Translations under genes and position numbers: made by a program
The notes under the pieces: generated by a model
What the model was told of the DNA's origin: nothing
The model's input: the letters and a program-made list of their open reading frames with translations, nothing else
Database searches by the model: none
DNA from: Lucinisca nassula
Lineage: Eukaryota > Mollusca > Bivalvia > Lucinida > Lucinidae
Reading direction: 5' to 3'
Assembly: GCA_963580285.1 (NCBI GenBank)
Contig: OY757011.1
Coordinates: 1,888,501 to 1,952,500 of the forward strand
Length of the DNA stretch: 64,000 nucleotides
In this document: positions 10,830 through 21,411 of the stretch, in pieces
Position numbering within the stretch: position 1 is the first letter of the stretch
Layout of the letters: every line of letters starts with the position of its first letter

Positions 10830-11391
10830 CATCACGAAACAGGTCCGTGAAATGAACACCTCTCTTAAACCCACTTTACATGGAAAAAACTGGGGTTTTC
10901 AGGCGTAAACATAATTTTTTCTTATATCTGTCCTAAGACATAGGTTGTTGGTACTCGTTAGAACCGCCTCAGTGAGGCGGTCCTAACGAGCACCCAAAAG
11001 CCTTGTTTGGAGTATAAATAAGATAAATGTCACAAAGTTTTTTCGCAAAAATGACCGTTTTGGAAATATGAACAAATTCAATATGTCATCATGAACACAC
11101 GCCCATATAATTTTACCCCTTTGAGCCCCACCTTTATATAGTAAAACTGGGGTTTACATGGGTACACCTTATTTTTCTTATTTCTGCTCTACAATATAGA
11201 TCGTGGGCATTCGTTAGAATTGTCTCGTTGAGGCGGTTATATCGAGTACCCATAATCTATATTAGGAACAGAAATAAGAAAAAATATTACTATTTTTCAT
11301 CTTAAAATGTTCTTCTTTTTTCGGCGTTTAGGTTTACAATGTATTTGTATAGGCGTGTTTTTGTAGCGTTACACGGATATGTTATCGTATT
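10830..11391 (+). mobile_element. HP-B MITE carrying a nested HP-A
   Basis: HP-B runs from CATCACGAAACAGGTCCGTG to GACCGTTTTGGAAATATG, is interrupted at 11087, and resumes at 11369 with ACACGGATATGTTATCGTA, its expected right end. The core is GAACCGCCTCA / TGAGGCGGTCC. Confidence 0.8.
11087..11368 (+). mobile_element. HP-A MITE nested in HP-B
   Basis: The ends are CATCATGAACACACGCCCATATA and TATAGGCGTGTTTTTGTAGCG. The core is degraded on the left arm (GAATTGTCTCG) but still recognisable. Insertion of one hairpin family into the other orders them in time here. Confidence 0.85.
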
Positions 11392-11520
11392 TATTCTAGA
11401 ACAACACGAGGTCCCGCGACATGACGACAAAAAAATTAAGGTTTTTCGAAAGGTAAACAACAACCTCAACGTCGTGGCACACTAAATCATTGTACTATAG
11501 CAAAATCTAATACAGTCTAA

Positions 11521-11665
11521 GTTCACCTCAATGAGCCAATTCTAACGGGCACCCACAACCTATGTTTGCAGTATGAATAAAAAATATATCGTTTTTTAAT
11601 CAGAAAAGTAGGCATTTTGGAGACGTAAAAATGCATTGTGTGGCACGGGTATGTCAACGTAATGT
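11521..11665 (+). repeat. HP-B right-half fragment
   Basis: CACCTCAATGAGCCAATTCTAACGGGCACCCACAACCTATG is followed by the usual HP-B right half, ending CACGGGTATGTCAACGTAATG. No left half is visible upstream. Confidence 0.75.
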
Positions 11666-11689
11666 TATTCAAAAAGTCATCGCACACCA

Positions 11690-12046
11690 AACAAGGACAT
11701 TCGTGGTTTCAGCCTGGGGTAGAAACGCTTTTCTTACCCTGGTATTCTTACCCAGGTAGACTGTATTGGTATAATGCACGAACTTGAAATAAAACGTTGA
11801 ATAAAGTTCACTGTGTAAAATGAAAATTTTGGGCGGAAAGCGTCTAATATGGGGTTATGTTGTAGATGGGCGTTTCCACCCCTCGCGATAACCATGATGA
11901 GTCGAACTTCGTACTGTCGGTGGGCGTTTCAAGCCCCCCCCCCCCCCCCCCCGCACTCGGATAACCATGCTGAGCTGACTACGGTTATCCCAAGGTTTGT
12001 AAACGCCCATCCACAACAGAACCCTGTTTCATATTCCTATAACTAG
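11690..12046. repeat. K palindromic element, copy 1 (degenerate)
   Basis: It shares CACCAAACAAGGACATTCGTG and the ACCCAGG stem with 26887-27260. The arms around AATATGGGGTTATGTTG (about 11848) and CAACAGAACCCTG (about 12014) are inverted. A poly-C run of about 19 bases (11934-11952) lies near the centre. Confidence 0.7.
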
Positions 12047-12212
12047 CCCGCATTCGCGTTTCAAGAACATAACTGGAAGATCATGTCGATTCATTTTGTT
12101 TTTGTCGTTCATGAAACTACAGCCGATTGCAGGCATTAGATCTCGTTAACAAGTCCCCTGTAGTGAACAGCCCTGAGATCACCGCGTTGGGTTCGTTATT
12201 TTCCTTTATCAT

Positions 12213-12582
12213 ATGACGTCGCGTCTGAGAGTGTAATAACGCCATGTAATATTTTCGATAATCCACTAGTGTATTAAATATGCAAATTAGCTAGATACGT
12301 CCCGTAACGTTACATTCACGACGTCCTTAATGACGTCGCGTTTACTAAAGGCGGAATATTGACATTTTTGTAAACAATCGTGGATAAAATGCGTTTTAAA
12401 TGTCATATGATAAATAGAATCTTGCATTCGTGCTCATGTAATAGTGAATTTATTAAACTCGTTAAGAAAAAGGGATAAAATGCTCGGCACAGCCTCGCAT
12501 TTTATCCCTTTTCCTCAACTCGTTTAATAAATTCATTAATACATGAACACTCATGTAAGATCCTCTATTTAGTTTTGCTTTA
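12213..12582 (+). mobile_element. H palindromic element, copy 1
   Basis: It runs from CATATGACGTCGCGTCTGAG to GTAAGATCCTCTATTTA. Near its right end is a stem AAAGGGATAAAATGC / GCATTTTATCCCTTT flanked by AACTCGTTAA and TTTAATAAATTCA. Homologous to 32616-32947 (inverted) and 58006-58366. Confidence 0.8.
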
Positions 12583-12594
12583 AAAAGAAGATAA

Positions 12595-12762
12595 GGCAAT
12601 GATCAGGAATTGATACAATTAACCCATAGCTCCCACCAGAGACACCAAAAGGGAAAGAAACACAAACATGAAACAACTAGACCCTAATGGAAACACCAAT
12701 AGCGGAAAGCCAAAGGACAGTTACTTTCCCACAAAATGGCCATTTGGCTATCCAAAACAAAA
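12595..12762 (-). repeat. S-family copy, 5'-truncated
   Basis: It covers GGCAATGATCAGGAATTG through the ATGGCCATTTGGCTATCC block, in inverted orientation. Confidence 0.8.
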
Positions 12763-12950
12763 TTAAAAACCGTGATTGTGGATACTCGTTAGAACCGACA
12801 CATTGAGCATTGGCACAGTTCTAACGATCTACCATAATCTATGTTTCGAGTAGAAATAGCCACAACTTTTCTTCTTCTTTTTTAAATCACCCGAAAAATG
12901 GTTCCACAGGTATACCACACGGGCATGTTGTTGTTATGCAAATGAACACC
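12763..12950 (+). repeat. Decayed HP-B copy
   Basis: GATACTCGTTAGAACCGACAC and CAGTTCTAACGATC give a broken core, followed by AATCTATGTTTCGAGTAGAAATAG and CACACGGGCATGTTGTTGTTATG. The left third is missing. Confidence 0.65.
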
Positions 12951-13185
12951 TCTCCGCCTTTCACGGATGTTCATTTATTTTGCACGAGACCCGCTTTTGA
13001 TCATACTCCAGCGGACAACAGAACAAGTGTTCATTGCACGGACTTGATAAGTTAACCTCGATAATAGTTAGAACTTTTCGCTTGCAGCGTATTCATATTA
13101 TGGCTTTTGTCGTGTATCCACGGCGGGTTCGAGAAGTTGTTATGTATACACTTATACCAAACTTCAAATAATAATAGATAAATAC

Positions 13186-13745
13186 AAAACTCTGTAAACC
13201 TACTTTATATCGAGAAAACTATGGTACGGAATCCGGGAAGGGACATGAATTTTTTTATTTTATAAGTTGTGCGCACAGAATAATATCTTGTGCGGACAAG
13301 ATATTATCTTGTGCGGAAAAGATATTATATCGTGCAGACAAGATATTATCTTGTGCGGACAAGATAACATGTTGTGCAGACAAACTACAGATAAATTACT
13401 ATGATGCAAGATTACACAAGATAATATCTTGTCCGCACAAGATAATATGTTGTCCGAACAAGATATTATCTTGTCCGCTCAAGATATTATCTTGTTCGCA
13501 CAACATAATAAAAATAAAAAAAATCATGTCCCTTCCCGGGTTCCGTACTATGGTGTATAGGGATACATATTGTGCTTGTTATTGCTGCTCCAGACTACGG
13601 GCACTCGTTAAAACTGTCTTATTAGGGCGGTTCTAATGAGCAACTCCAGTCTACAATTGGAGCAGAAATAAATACAATATTGCCATTTTTCATCATAGAA
13701 AAATGTCATTTTGGACACTATATCGCAGGAGTTCGTTATCATAAA
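13186..13745 (+). mobile_element. HP-B MITE carrying a nested IR element
   Basis: HP-B pieces CTCTGTAAACCTACTTTATA (left) and TATAGGGATACATATTG...GGGCGGTTCTAATGAG...GTTATCATAAAG (right) flank the insertion at 13222-13548. Reading across the insertion restores the family sequence. Confidence 0.75.
13222..13548. mobile_element. IR: MITE built of AAGATAATATCTTG palindromes
   Basis: The terminal inverted repeats are TGGTACGGAATCCGGGAAGG and CCTTCCCGGGTTCCGTAC, with TA on both sides (13220-13221, 13549-13550). The interior holds about ten copies of a roughly 20-bp unit, each itself palindromic (CAAGATATTATCTTG with GTGCGGA spacers), the two halves mirror-imaged. No coding capacity. Confidence 0.85.
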
Positions 13746-13885
13746 GTCTTGAGTATTCTGGCTATCTGACTAGGGTATTCCGCCACTGCTCATATAGCAG
13801 CCAAGCTATTTAAAGAGTAAAATGCCAAACCAGCGAAGACTGTAGCTACTGTGGCTTGATTCACGGGTTGATCTGAATCGTCACT

Positions 13886-14098
13886 TTTTAACCCTTATCT
13901 TGCTGAATATTCATCTAAGCCACACCCATTTCGTTATATCAACCAATCAAATTACTTGATGTAATTTATTGCTACAAATTCGTAAACTGAATACCAAACA
14001 GTGAAGATCCTGATCAGATGGCTTCTGAAGAAGCCATCTGATCTGGATCTACACTGTTTGTAAAGATAGGGGTTGTCGTGAACAGCAAGATAAGGGTC
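13886..14098. mobile_element. PB-M: piggyBac-like MITE, copy 1
   Basis: It is bounded by TTAA then CCCTTATCTTGCTGA, with CAGCAAGATAAGGG on the right (the right TTAA is mutated to TCAA). It carries the stem AGATCCTGATCAGATGGCTT / AAGCCATCTGATCTGGATCT. The TTAA target and CCC...GGG ends are the piggyBac signature. Confidence 0.75.
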
Positions 14099-14162
14099 AA
14101 GTTATGTCGTGTCCCGACGCACTTCTTGAACTAAAAGGTCAACGCGTTAACATGGTCGTATA

Positions 14163-14423
14163 CTGCATTATCTTTGTCATCCCGTGCGGAATAGTGCATT
14201 TATCACATCTCAAAAAAGACTACTTTTTTGATGAAAATCCGTGATATTTTTCATATAAATGCTCAAAACATAGGTTGTGGGTGCTCGTTAGAACCGCCTC
14301 ATTGAGGCGGTTCTAACGAATACCAACAACCTAAGTCTTGGAGCAGAAAAATAATGTGTACTCCCGTAAACCCCAATTTTCTCTATATGAAGGTCTTCAT
14401 TTCACGGACTTGTTCACGTTATG
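14163..14423 (-). mobile_element. HP-B hairpin MITE
   Basis: Inverted copy: CATTATCTTTGTCATCCCGTG at the left, perfect core GAACCGCCTCA / TGAGGCGGTTC, and CACGGACTTGTTCACGTTATG at the right. Confidence 0.9.
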
Positions 14424-15059
14424 TTGAATCCACCTTATATAGAGAAATGGCGGTTTTAAGCATGTCTTACATTCAGCATTGAAAACAATGCTCATGTGAT
14501 TATTTTACAAATGCAATTATGTAATATCCTTTCACATGTGGGAAATAACCGGTTAAATGTATATACATTGATTGTACCAAGCCAGGACTTCGTCTAAGAT
14601 TAAACGATTCCATGTATATCTAAATCAATAGGTTTCTTCATACCTGATCATGAATATTCAGGAGAAAGGATTGAATGCAGACAACATGAATGTACACAGG
14701 GCATGGCGCGCGCACACGTTGCATAATGTGACGTTAATGGTCACGTGGATGGGATGTCAGAAACATCATGATCTTTTGGATAGTCTTTCTTATCGTTTTA
14801 AATTCTTGTAAAACAACCTGAAAATAAAGCGTGCAGAAACTGTGAGTGCGCTGGAACCGAGCGATGGTCTCCCTGTTCACCGGCAACGGGGAATAGGGGT
14901 ACCACCGAACGGCTACGGTGTAGTGCCAGCATGGATTCGTTCCCTGCGACCCCACCAGCTGACGACCCGCGACACGGGGAAACTGGAAAACAACAACAAT
15001 GAGTGCGCTTTTACTCCATTGGGAAATAGAAGTGAAGGCAATGATCAGAAACCAATACA

Positions 15060-15222
15060 GTGAGTGAGTGTTTTAGTTTTACGTCCCACCAACAGCTAAG
15101 GTCATACGGAGACGGGACCTCGGTTTAAAGACTCATCCGAAAGTCTGGAGAAGCCCGGGATCGATCCTGCGATCCCTGGTTTACAAGGCGAGTAGCATAA
15201 CCACTGCGCCACAGGGGCTTCT
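15060..15222 (-). mobile_element. T2 SINE inserted in an S remnant
   Basis: A full T2 in reverse orientation, flanked by AGAAACCAATACA at 15047-15059 and 15223-15235 (perfect 13-bp target duplication). The left target is the last 35 bp of an S copy (15026-15059). Confidence 0.9.
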
Positions 15223-15495
15223 AGAAACCAATACAATACATTTATTTTATATTTTGCATTCGCACTCGTGAACATTCTGATGTTTTCAACAAATTCGGTA
15301 AAATATTTTGGTATTGACTTCAAAAATATTAATATCCTCTATTTCTTATTTTCGCTTAAAGAACATGCTACAGTGAAATTCCGCTATTAAGACCGCCTAA
15401 AATTAGGACAAATTTTGCTATAAAAAAGCTTATTTTGAAGGCCCGGGTAGACTGAATTTTTCTTTGTGTTTTTTTCCCTACCTACAATGTCCTCT

Positions 15496-15799
15496 CTGCC
15501 CCCGCCCATCGGGGCTTGAAGAAATAGAAGGGCTGCATGATGCTTCCACGCAGAGCTGAAACCGACCAGCGCACGAGTACTGGTTAACTGCTTAGAGGAT
15601 CTATGCCTGCCCAGGCAAAGCGGTGTATGTCGGTCCGTCCATGCTTATAAACCCTATTGGTTTCATTGGGCGACAGGTCTTGAGATGTCATTTCATCTCA
15701 ATGGCGGGTAGAAGTCCCACAAAATTGGAAGCAACGTCTCCAAAATGACCTATACAGTGTTGACGGGGACGTTAAACCTCAAATCAAACAAACAAACAA
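15496..15799 (+). mobile_element. V-family SINE
   Basis: Full-length: CCCCCGCCCATCGGGGC start, GGCTGCATGATGCTTCCACG, GTCTCCAAAATGACC, then GGGGACGTTAAACCTCAAATC and a CAAA tail. Perfect ACAATGTCCTCT duplication at 15484-15495 and 15800-15811. Confidence 0.9.
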
Positions 15800-16126
15800 A
15801 CAATGTCCTCTGGTCAGAGACCACCTTTGGGAAAGTTCAAAAGTGGTCTTTAAGACCTGTACCAAAGGTAGTCTTAATTGGTCTTTAAGACCACGTTTGA
15901 ACTGTACCAAAGGTGGTCTTAATATAGGAATTTGACTGTATTAGACTGCTTCTAGCGAGCACATGCAATCTATTGTTTAATCGCAATTAGCACAATTACA
16001 TTGTATCACAGATTATAATCATAAAACAAATACAATTTTAAGGAAATGAATGAAAGCATTAGTTCATATTTTCCTGATGGATTTGTTCAATAAACTCAAT
16101 AAAACTGTCATCTATTACGTTAGCAG

Positions 16127-16432
16127 TGGCCCCCGCCAAGCTGGGCTTGAAGAAATAGATGGGCTGCATGATGCTTCCAAGCAGAGCTTAAATCCGACCG
16201 CACACGAGTACTGGTAGACCGCTTAGAGGATCTAAACCTTTTTAGGCAAAGCGGTGCGAGTCGGACCGTCCATGCTTATAAACCCTATTGGTTTCATTGG
16301 GCGGCAGGGCTTGCGATGTCATTTCATCTCAATGTCGGGTAAAAGTCCAACAAAATTGGAAGCAACGTCTCCAAAATTACCTATACAATGTTCGGGGGCG
16401 TTAAACCTCAAATCAACAACAGCAACAACAAC
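16127..16432 (+). mobile_element. V-family SINE
   Basis: Full-length, with the same blocks as the copy 330 bp upstream and a tail of CAACA repeats. Perfect ATTACGTTAGCAG duplication at 16114-16126 and 16433-16445. Confidence 0.9.
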
Positions 16433-16501
16433 ATTACGTTAGCAGATCCGTGTTCATTAAGAAGACATGTGTACAGTCTGTATTTAATTCCCACGAGTTC
16501 A

Positions 16502-16583
16502 TAATTCTGCTCAAAACATAGATTGTTGGCGCCCGTACGCGAGGCGGTTCTAACGAGTCCCCACAATCTGTGTTTCTGAGATA
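16502..16583. repeat. HP core fragment
   Basis: CTGCTCAAAACATAGATTGTTGG, GCGAGGCGGTTCTAACGAG and CCCCACAATCTGTGTTTC form a central palindrome with a shortened left arm; the outer parts were not found. Confidence 0.65.
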
Positions 16584-16657
16584 ACGTTAACCATAGTTTT
16601 TGATCACTTGCACACTTGTTTGAATAGAATTACATGTGCCGATCTTCAATTAACATC

Positions 16658-16977
16658 AAAGATGAAAAATTGTGATATTTTTCTTATTTCTGCTCTTGAT
16701 ATAGATTGTGGATACTCGTTAGAACCGCCTCATTGAGGCGGTTCCAACGAGTACCCACAATCTATATTTAAGAGCAGAAATAAGAAAAATAAGGTTTTTT
16801 CTTATTTCTGCTCTTGATATAGATTGTGGATACTCGTTGAGGCGGTTCCAACGAGTACCCACAATCTATATTTAAGAGCAGAAAAAAAAAAATAAAGTTG
16901 ACCCCTGCAAACCCCAGTTTCACTATATAAAAGTGGGGTTCAAGGGGGTCAGAATTATATAGGCGTGTTTTCGTGAT
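16658..16977 (-). mobile_element. HP-A MITE with duplicated hairpin core
   Basis: Inverted HP-A in which the central palindrome occurs twice in tandem (about 16684-16785 and 16797-16884). The second copy has lost AGAACCGCCTCATT. The right end TATAGGCGTGTTTTCGTGAT is intact; the left end is decayed. Confidence 0.85.
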
Positions 16978-17189
16978 TAAGACATACTGATTCGTGCTTG
17001 TAGACGCTAATGTCGTTTTTTTTATCCTTGACTTGACTATATAGTAAGAATTATTGGCATTTGAGAATCAAGTGGATATGCAGACAAGAAAATGCATACT
17101 GATACGTATACTTTGTGCTAAATCAAGTGCCATAGGCCATGTTCAAGAGTCCCGGCAATACATATCCTCGCACAGATGACTTTATCTAA

Positions 17190-17597
17190 CATCACGAAAA
17201 CACACCTATATAATTTTGACTCCCTTAAACCCCACTTTTGTAAAGTAAAGCTGGGGTTTACAGCGGTATATATTATTTTTCTTATTTCTGCTCAAAACTC
17301 TAGATTGTGGGTACACGTTAGTTTGTTTGTTTGATTTGAGGTTTAACGTCCCCGTCAACACTGTAAAGGTCATTTTGGAGACGTAGGGGTACTCGTTGCC
17401 GAGGCGGTTCTAACGAGCTCCCAAAATCTGCGCAGAAATAAAAAATATGCTCAAAAACATAGATTGTGAATACTCGTTAGAACCGCAAATCTAATTTTTG
17501 AGCAGAAATAAGAAAAATATCGTTTTTTTTACCTGAAAAGTTCCTGTTTTTGATGGTAAAAGTTTGACTATATTTGAATAGGCGTGTTTTTCGTAAA
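17190..17597 (+). mobile_element. HP-A MITE with extra core piece, split by a V SINE fragment
   Basis: The ends CATCACGAAAACACACCTATA and AATAGGCGTGTTTTTCGTAAAT are present. The core is interrupted by V sequence at 17320-17386, and a second partial core (ATAGATTGTGAATACTCGTT) follows it. Confidence 0.8.
17320..17386 (-). mobile_element. V SINE, strongly 5'-truncated
   Basis: Only the last 67 bp of V (GTCTCCAAAATGACC to the AAAC tail) in reverse orientation, flanked by GGGTACACGTT (17309-17319) and GGGTACTCGTT (17387-17397). A short 3' fragment with a target duplication is what truncated reverse transcription gives. Confidence 0.8.
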
Positions 17598-17600
17598 TCA

Positions 17601-17830
17601 AAGCACTGACAGTACTGGTGGGCGATTGTCTCCGAGTGAAGACTTGAAAAATGGTCATGAAGGGGGACTTAGAATGTTTTGTTTATCCCTAGAGTTCCTG
17701 TACTGAAAGCAAACAGTGTAGATACTGATCAGACGCCGCGTTCTTTGGAGTCTGATTTTGCTAAACCCGTACAGTGTCTATTAATAACCCTCTTACGCAA
17801 CACTCTGACCTTACAGCGATAAGAAAAGCG
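17601..17830 (+). repeat. E repeat, copy 1
   Basis: AGCACTGACAGTACTGGTGGGCG, AAAAATGGTCATGAA, a CAAACAGTGTAGATACTGATC hairpin arm and ACGCCGCGTTCTTTGG are shared in order with 21412-21950. Confidence 0.7.
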
Positions 17831-17859
17831 CGACTATATTCTTTAATAACCATGGCAAG

Positions 17860-18390
17860 CCAAGTGCACATTAAAACTTTAAACCATGGTTTGAACCTGA
17901 AACCCCAGTATGAAGTTTTCAAAGAAAACAAAAATGCACAATAATTCTTCAAACCACGGTTTAACTTTCAAACTGGGGTTTGAACGTATTTTCTAAAACC
18001 TTTGCTTCAATCCTTAGTTTAAAAACTTCAAACCCCAGTTTCAACGCCAAATGTACAATAAATTTTCAAACCCCGGTTTGAGGTTTGAAACTCGGGTTAC
18101 GACGCCATTCGCACAATAAATATTTCATTATCGTTTACTAAGGCAAGCCAAGTCCAAAGTTAAATTTCAGACCACAGTTTGAACTTGAAACCCCTGTTGA
18201 AAGTTTTTAAACTTGGGTTTAAATACTTGAAACCATGGTTTTCAAAGAAAACTTGCACAATTATTCTTTAAACCATGGTTCTAATTTTCAAACTTGTGGT
18301 TTTAATTTATGTTGCCTTCAAACCGGCGTTTCAACGCCTGATGCACAAAAAAATGCTGAAACCCCAGTTTGAAAGTTGAAACCGTGGAAT
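17860..18390. repeat. Cluster of degenerate AAACC / GGTTT repeats
   Basis: More than 20 copies of words such as CAAACCCCGGTTTGA, AAACCATGGTTTGAA and AAACTGGGGTTTGAA occur in about 530 bp in both orientations, many self-complementary. The spacing is irregular, so this is not a simple tandem array. A ~230-bp pseudo-period with AATGCACAATAATTCTT blocks is visible. Confidence 0.7.
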
Positions 18391-18392
18391 TT

Positions 18393-18679
18393 CGTCACGG
18401 AAACACGCCTGTATAATTTTGACCTCCTTGAGCGCCACTTTTATTCAGTAAAACTGAGGTTTGCAGGGGTAAACCTTGTTTTTCATATTTCTGCTCTGAA
18501 ATATAGATTGTGGGTACCCGTTAGAAACGCCTTGATGAGGCTGTTCTAACGTTTACTCACAATCTATATTTTGAACAGAAATAAGAAAAATATCACAATT
18601 TTTCATCTTAAAAGTTCTTCTTTTTATCAGCGGTAAAATTTACAATGTATTCGTATAGGTGTGGCGTGGTTTTGTAATG
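18393..18679 (+). mobile_element. HP-A hairpin MITE
   Basis: The ends are CGTCACGGAAACACGCCTGTATA and TATAGGTGTGGCGTGGTTTTGTAATG. The core is GAAACGCCTTGATGAGGCTGTTC, with mispaired positions. Confidence 0.85.
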
Positions 18680-18750
18680 CAATTGGCATTCGCAAACGAA
18701 TCCGATATGGGTGCCGAATTGTCTTATGAAAATATTAAGAATATATTGTG

Positions 18751-18989
18751 CATCACGAAATTGTGACTCCCTCAAACCCCACTTTCATTTAGTAAAACGT
18801 ATGTTTACAGGGAAATACCTTTTTCTTATTTCTGCTCAAACACACATAGCGTAGCTGTTTGTTAGAACCGCCGGTTCTAACTAGTACCCACAATATATGT
18901 TTGTGCAGAAATATAAAAAACATCACATTTTTATCTGAAATTTTAATTTTTTGCTCGTAATATATTTAAATAGGCGTGTTTTCGTAATG
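18751..18989 (+). mobile_element. HP-A hairpin MITE, shortened
   Basis: CATCACGAAATTGTGACTCCC start, core reduced to GAACCGCCGGTTCTAAC, end AATAGGCGTGTTTTCGTAATG. Several short deletions. Confidence 0.8.
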
Positions 18990-19306
18990 GGATAATGATT
19001 ACTCTACATGATAACCTGGTAAGACTGTGAAGTAATGCTTTTGTTCTGATTTGAAGACATAACCATCTCATTATCTGAAGTAAATTGAGCCGGCACACGA
19101 TAGAAACTAAAGTAGAATCAATGCGACCAGAAAAAATATACAAAACACTAAGCCTGTTCATTCTCATAGTATCGGAAGAGCTTCGTCGTATCTCTATTAT
19201 ATTGCGTAAGGCACATGTGATCCACGAAGACTCGCGACAGACAGGCTGATCTGATCTTCGCTGGTTGTACAGGTTTCTCGTGCGCTGGTACAATAACACT
19301 GTTGCG

Positions 19307-19584
19307 CATTACGATAACACACCCGTGCGACATAGTGCATTTTTCACATCTCCAAAATGGCTACTTAGCTGATAAAAATTCGTAAAATTTTCTTATAAAT
19401 GCTCAAAACATAGGTTGTGGGTGCTCGTTAGAACCGCCTCAATGAGGCGGTTCTAACGAGTACCCACAACCTATGTCTTGGAACAGAAATAAGAAAAATA
19501 ATGTTTACCCCTGTAAACCCCAGTATTCTCTATATAAAGTGGGGTTTAGGGGGGTCTTCATTTCACGGACTTGTTCACGTGATG
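19307..19584 (-). mobile_element. HP-B hairpin MITE
   Basis: Intact inverted copy: CATTACGATAACACACCCGTG, perfect core, and CACGGACTTGTTCACGTGATG. Good family reference. Confidence 0.92.
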
Positions 19585-19998
19585 GGAGGAATGAGCACAT
19601 TGTCAGTATGTGCAATATTACTACAAGTGGACGAGGGAAAACAAAACACACAACACTCGTGTGCATGCAGCAAAGATCAATTTCACAATAAATTTTTAAA
19701 AAGTGACAAGTTGTTGTACTGATAACCAATCTCACCCGGTCCGTCGTTCAAAATTAGATGCATCTCTATATGAGATGCTGAGTAAAACTGCTTAAATATG
19801 GTGGCTGATATATGTATCTGTGTGAGCCATATACTGATTGACATATTTTGTTGCATCACGGCACAGTTTATATCTTCATTAGCAGCAGCATTCTTATCAT
19901 CGTGCACGTGTAAATTGACTTTCCAGATTAATAATTTTGGCAAATAAAGCTTGGACTAACCCAAGTATGCCTAGTCAATTCACTTTCTGCACTGTTTG

Positions 19999-20290
19999 CC
20001 CCCGCCCATAGGGGCTTAAAGACTTATGGGCTGCATGATGCTTCCACGCAGAGCTGAATCCGGCCCGCACACTAGTACCGGTAAACCGCTTAGAGGATCT
20101 AAGCCTGTCCAGGAACCGCGGTGCGAGACGGACCGTTCATGCTAATAAACCCTATTGGTTTCATTGGGCGACAGGGCTTGAGATGTCATTTCATCTCAAT
20201 GTCGGGTAAAAGTCCCACAAAATTGGAAGCAACGTCTCAAAAATCACCTTTACAGTGTTGACGGGGACGTTAAACCTCAAATCAAACAAA
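19999..20290 (+). mobile_element. V-family SINE
   Basis: Full-length V with tail GACGTTAAACCTCAAATC plus AAACAAA; GCACTGTTTG duplicated at 19989-19998 and 20291-20300. Confidence 0.9.
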
Positions 20291-20574
20291 GCACTGTTTG
20301 GGACGGGCTTATTTCTTAATTTGCTGTCGTTTTCATAAGTTTGAGTCAGTACAATGTTTGTAGGTATAATATATTGTATAATATATTGTAGATTTTTTAT
20401 TTAATTTGCCAGTGTCATGTCAGCTGTATCACTTGGCATTAGTTGTTATTTCGGTTAACTTCAACACTTTACTAATTATACTTAATTCTAATGCGCTTGA
20501 AATTTGCGACAGTTTATCTTTTTATTTATTTTATTACTACTTTTTGTTAAGCTTTTTCGTCCACTTCAAGACTA

Positions 20575-20800
20575 TTTAGATCATTTTGAAGACGTTGCTT
20601 TCGATTTTGTGGGAGGTTTACCCGACACTGAGATGAAATGACATTTCAAACCCTGCCACCCATAGAAACCGCGAGGTCCGACTCGCATCATTTTAACTGG
20701 GCAGGCTTAGATCTAGGCGTAGTTCTGTCGGTATAAGCTATGCGCGGAAACGCCATGCGGTCCAGTATATTTCTCCAAGCTCCGATGGGCGGGGCGGTAT
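20575..20800 (-). repeat. Degenerate V SINE
   Basis: GAAGACGTTGCTTTCGATTTTG, ACCCGACACTGAGATGAAATG and GCTCCGATGGGCGGG follow V order in reverse, with many substitutions and a missing tail. Confidence 0.65.
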
Positions 20801-20939
20801 ATTTAGGGGATGGCAATAATTAAAAAATGTCATTTGAGGAGGTAATTCGGAGATTTTACGGTCGTAATTTGCGAACGAAAAACCGACGCTTTACCTCCCC
20901 AAATGGCAATTTTCAATACAGTTACAATGTATCTCCATT

Positions 20940-20979
<40 letters not shown>

Positions 20980-21038
20980 CATCCACACACACCCATTCCA
21001 TCCACTGACACACACACACACACACACACAAACACACA
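20940..21038. repeat. Two CA microsatellites
   Basis: Runs of CA at about 20941-20976 and 21008-21032 are separated by CATCCACACACACCCATTCC. CAATTTTCAATACAGTTA occurs on both sides (about 20910 and 21044). Confidence 0.9.
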
Positions 21039-21310
21039 ATGACAATTTTCAATACAGTTATCCCTATTCGGTCTTAATAAGGTAAAAATTTACTATTTTG
21101 CACAAGGCGCCAAGCGCTGTGAGCTGCGTAAAACAAAATGGCAGCCAACGAAAAGCGACGTTATAGTTTCGGGCGGTATATCACAGAATAATATATCAAT
21201 CGCCTCATTTTTTGACGTTATCCAATCAAACGACGCGTTACATGCGCAAGGGTATTATAATCTACGATATAATGCTGGGAATCTGACGTCATCATTTAAC
21301 CTTGGTACAT

Positions 21311-21385
21311 GTATTTTGTTCTACGCAGCTCACTGAGTTCGAGCCATCGAAGTTCGACTGTATTTTGTTCTACGCAGCTCACTGC
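21311..21385. repeat. 49-bp tandem duplication, partial
   Basis: GTATTTTGTTCTACGCAGCTCACTG begins at 21311 and again at 21360; the second unit is incomplete. Confidence 0.8.
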
Positions 21386-21411
21386 GTTTGTCTTTTAGGA
21401 CAAAATGAACA

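Noticed and set aside
18943..19299. 118-residue minus-strand frame
   Set aside because: Its end is HP-A sequence and the rest has no recognisable domain or codon signal.
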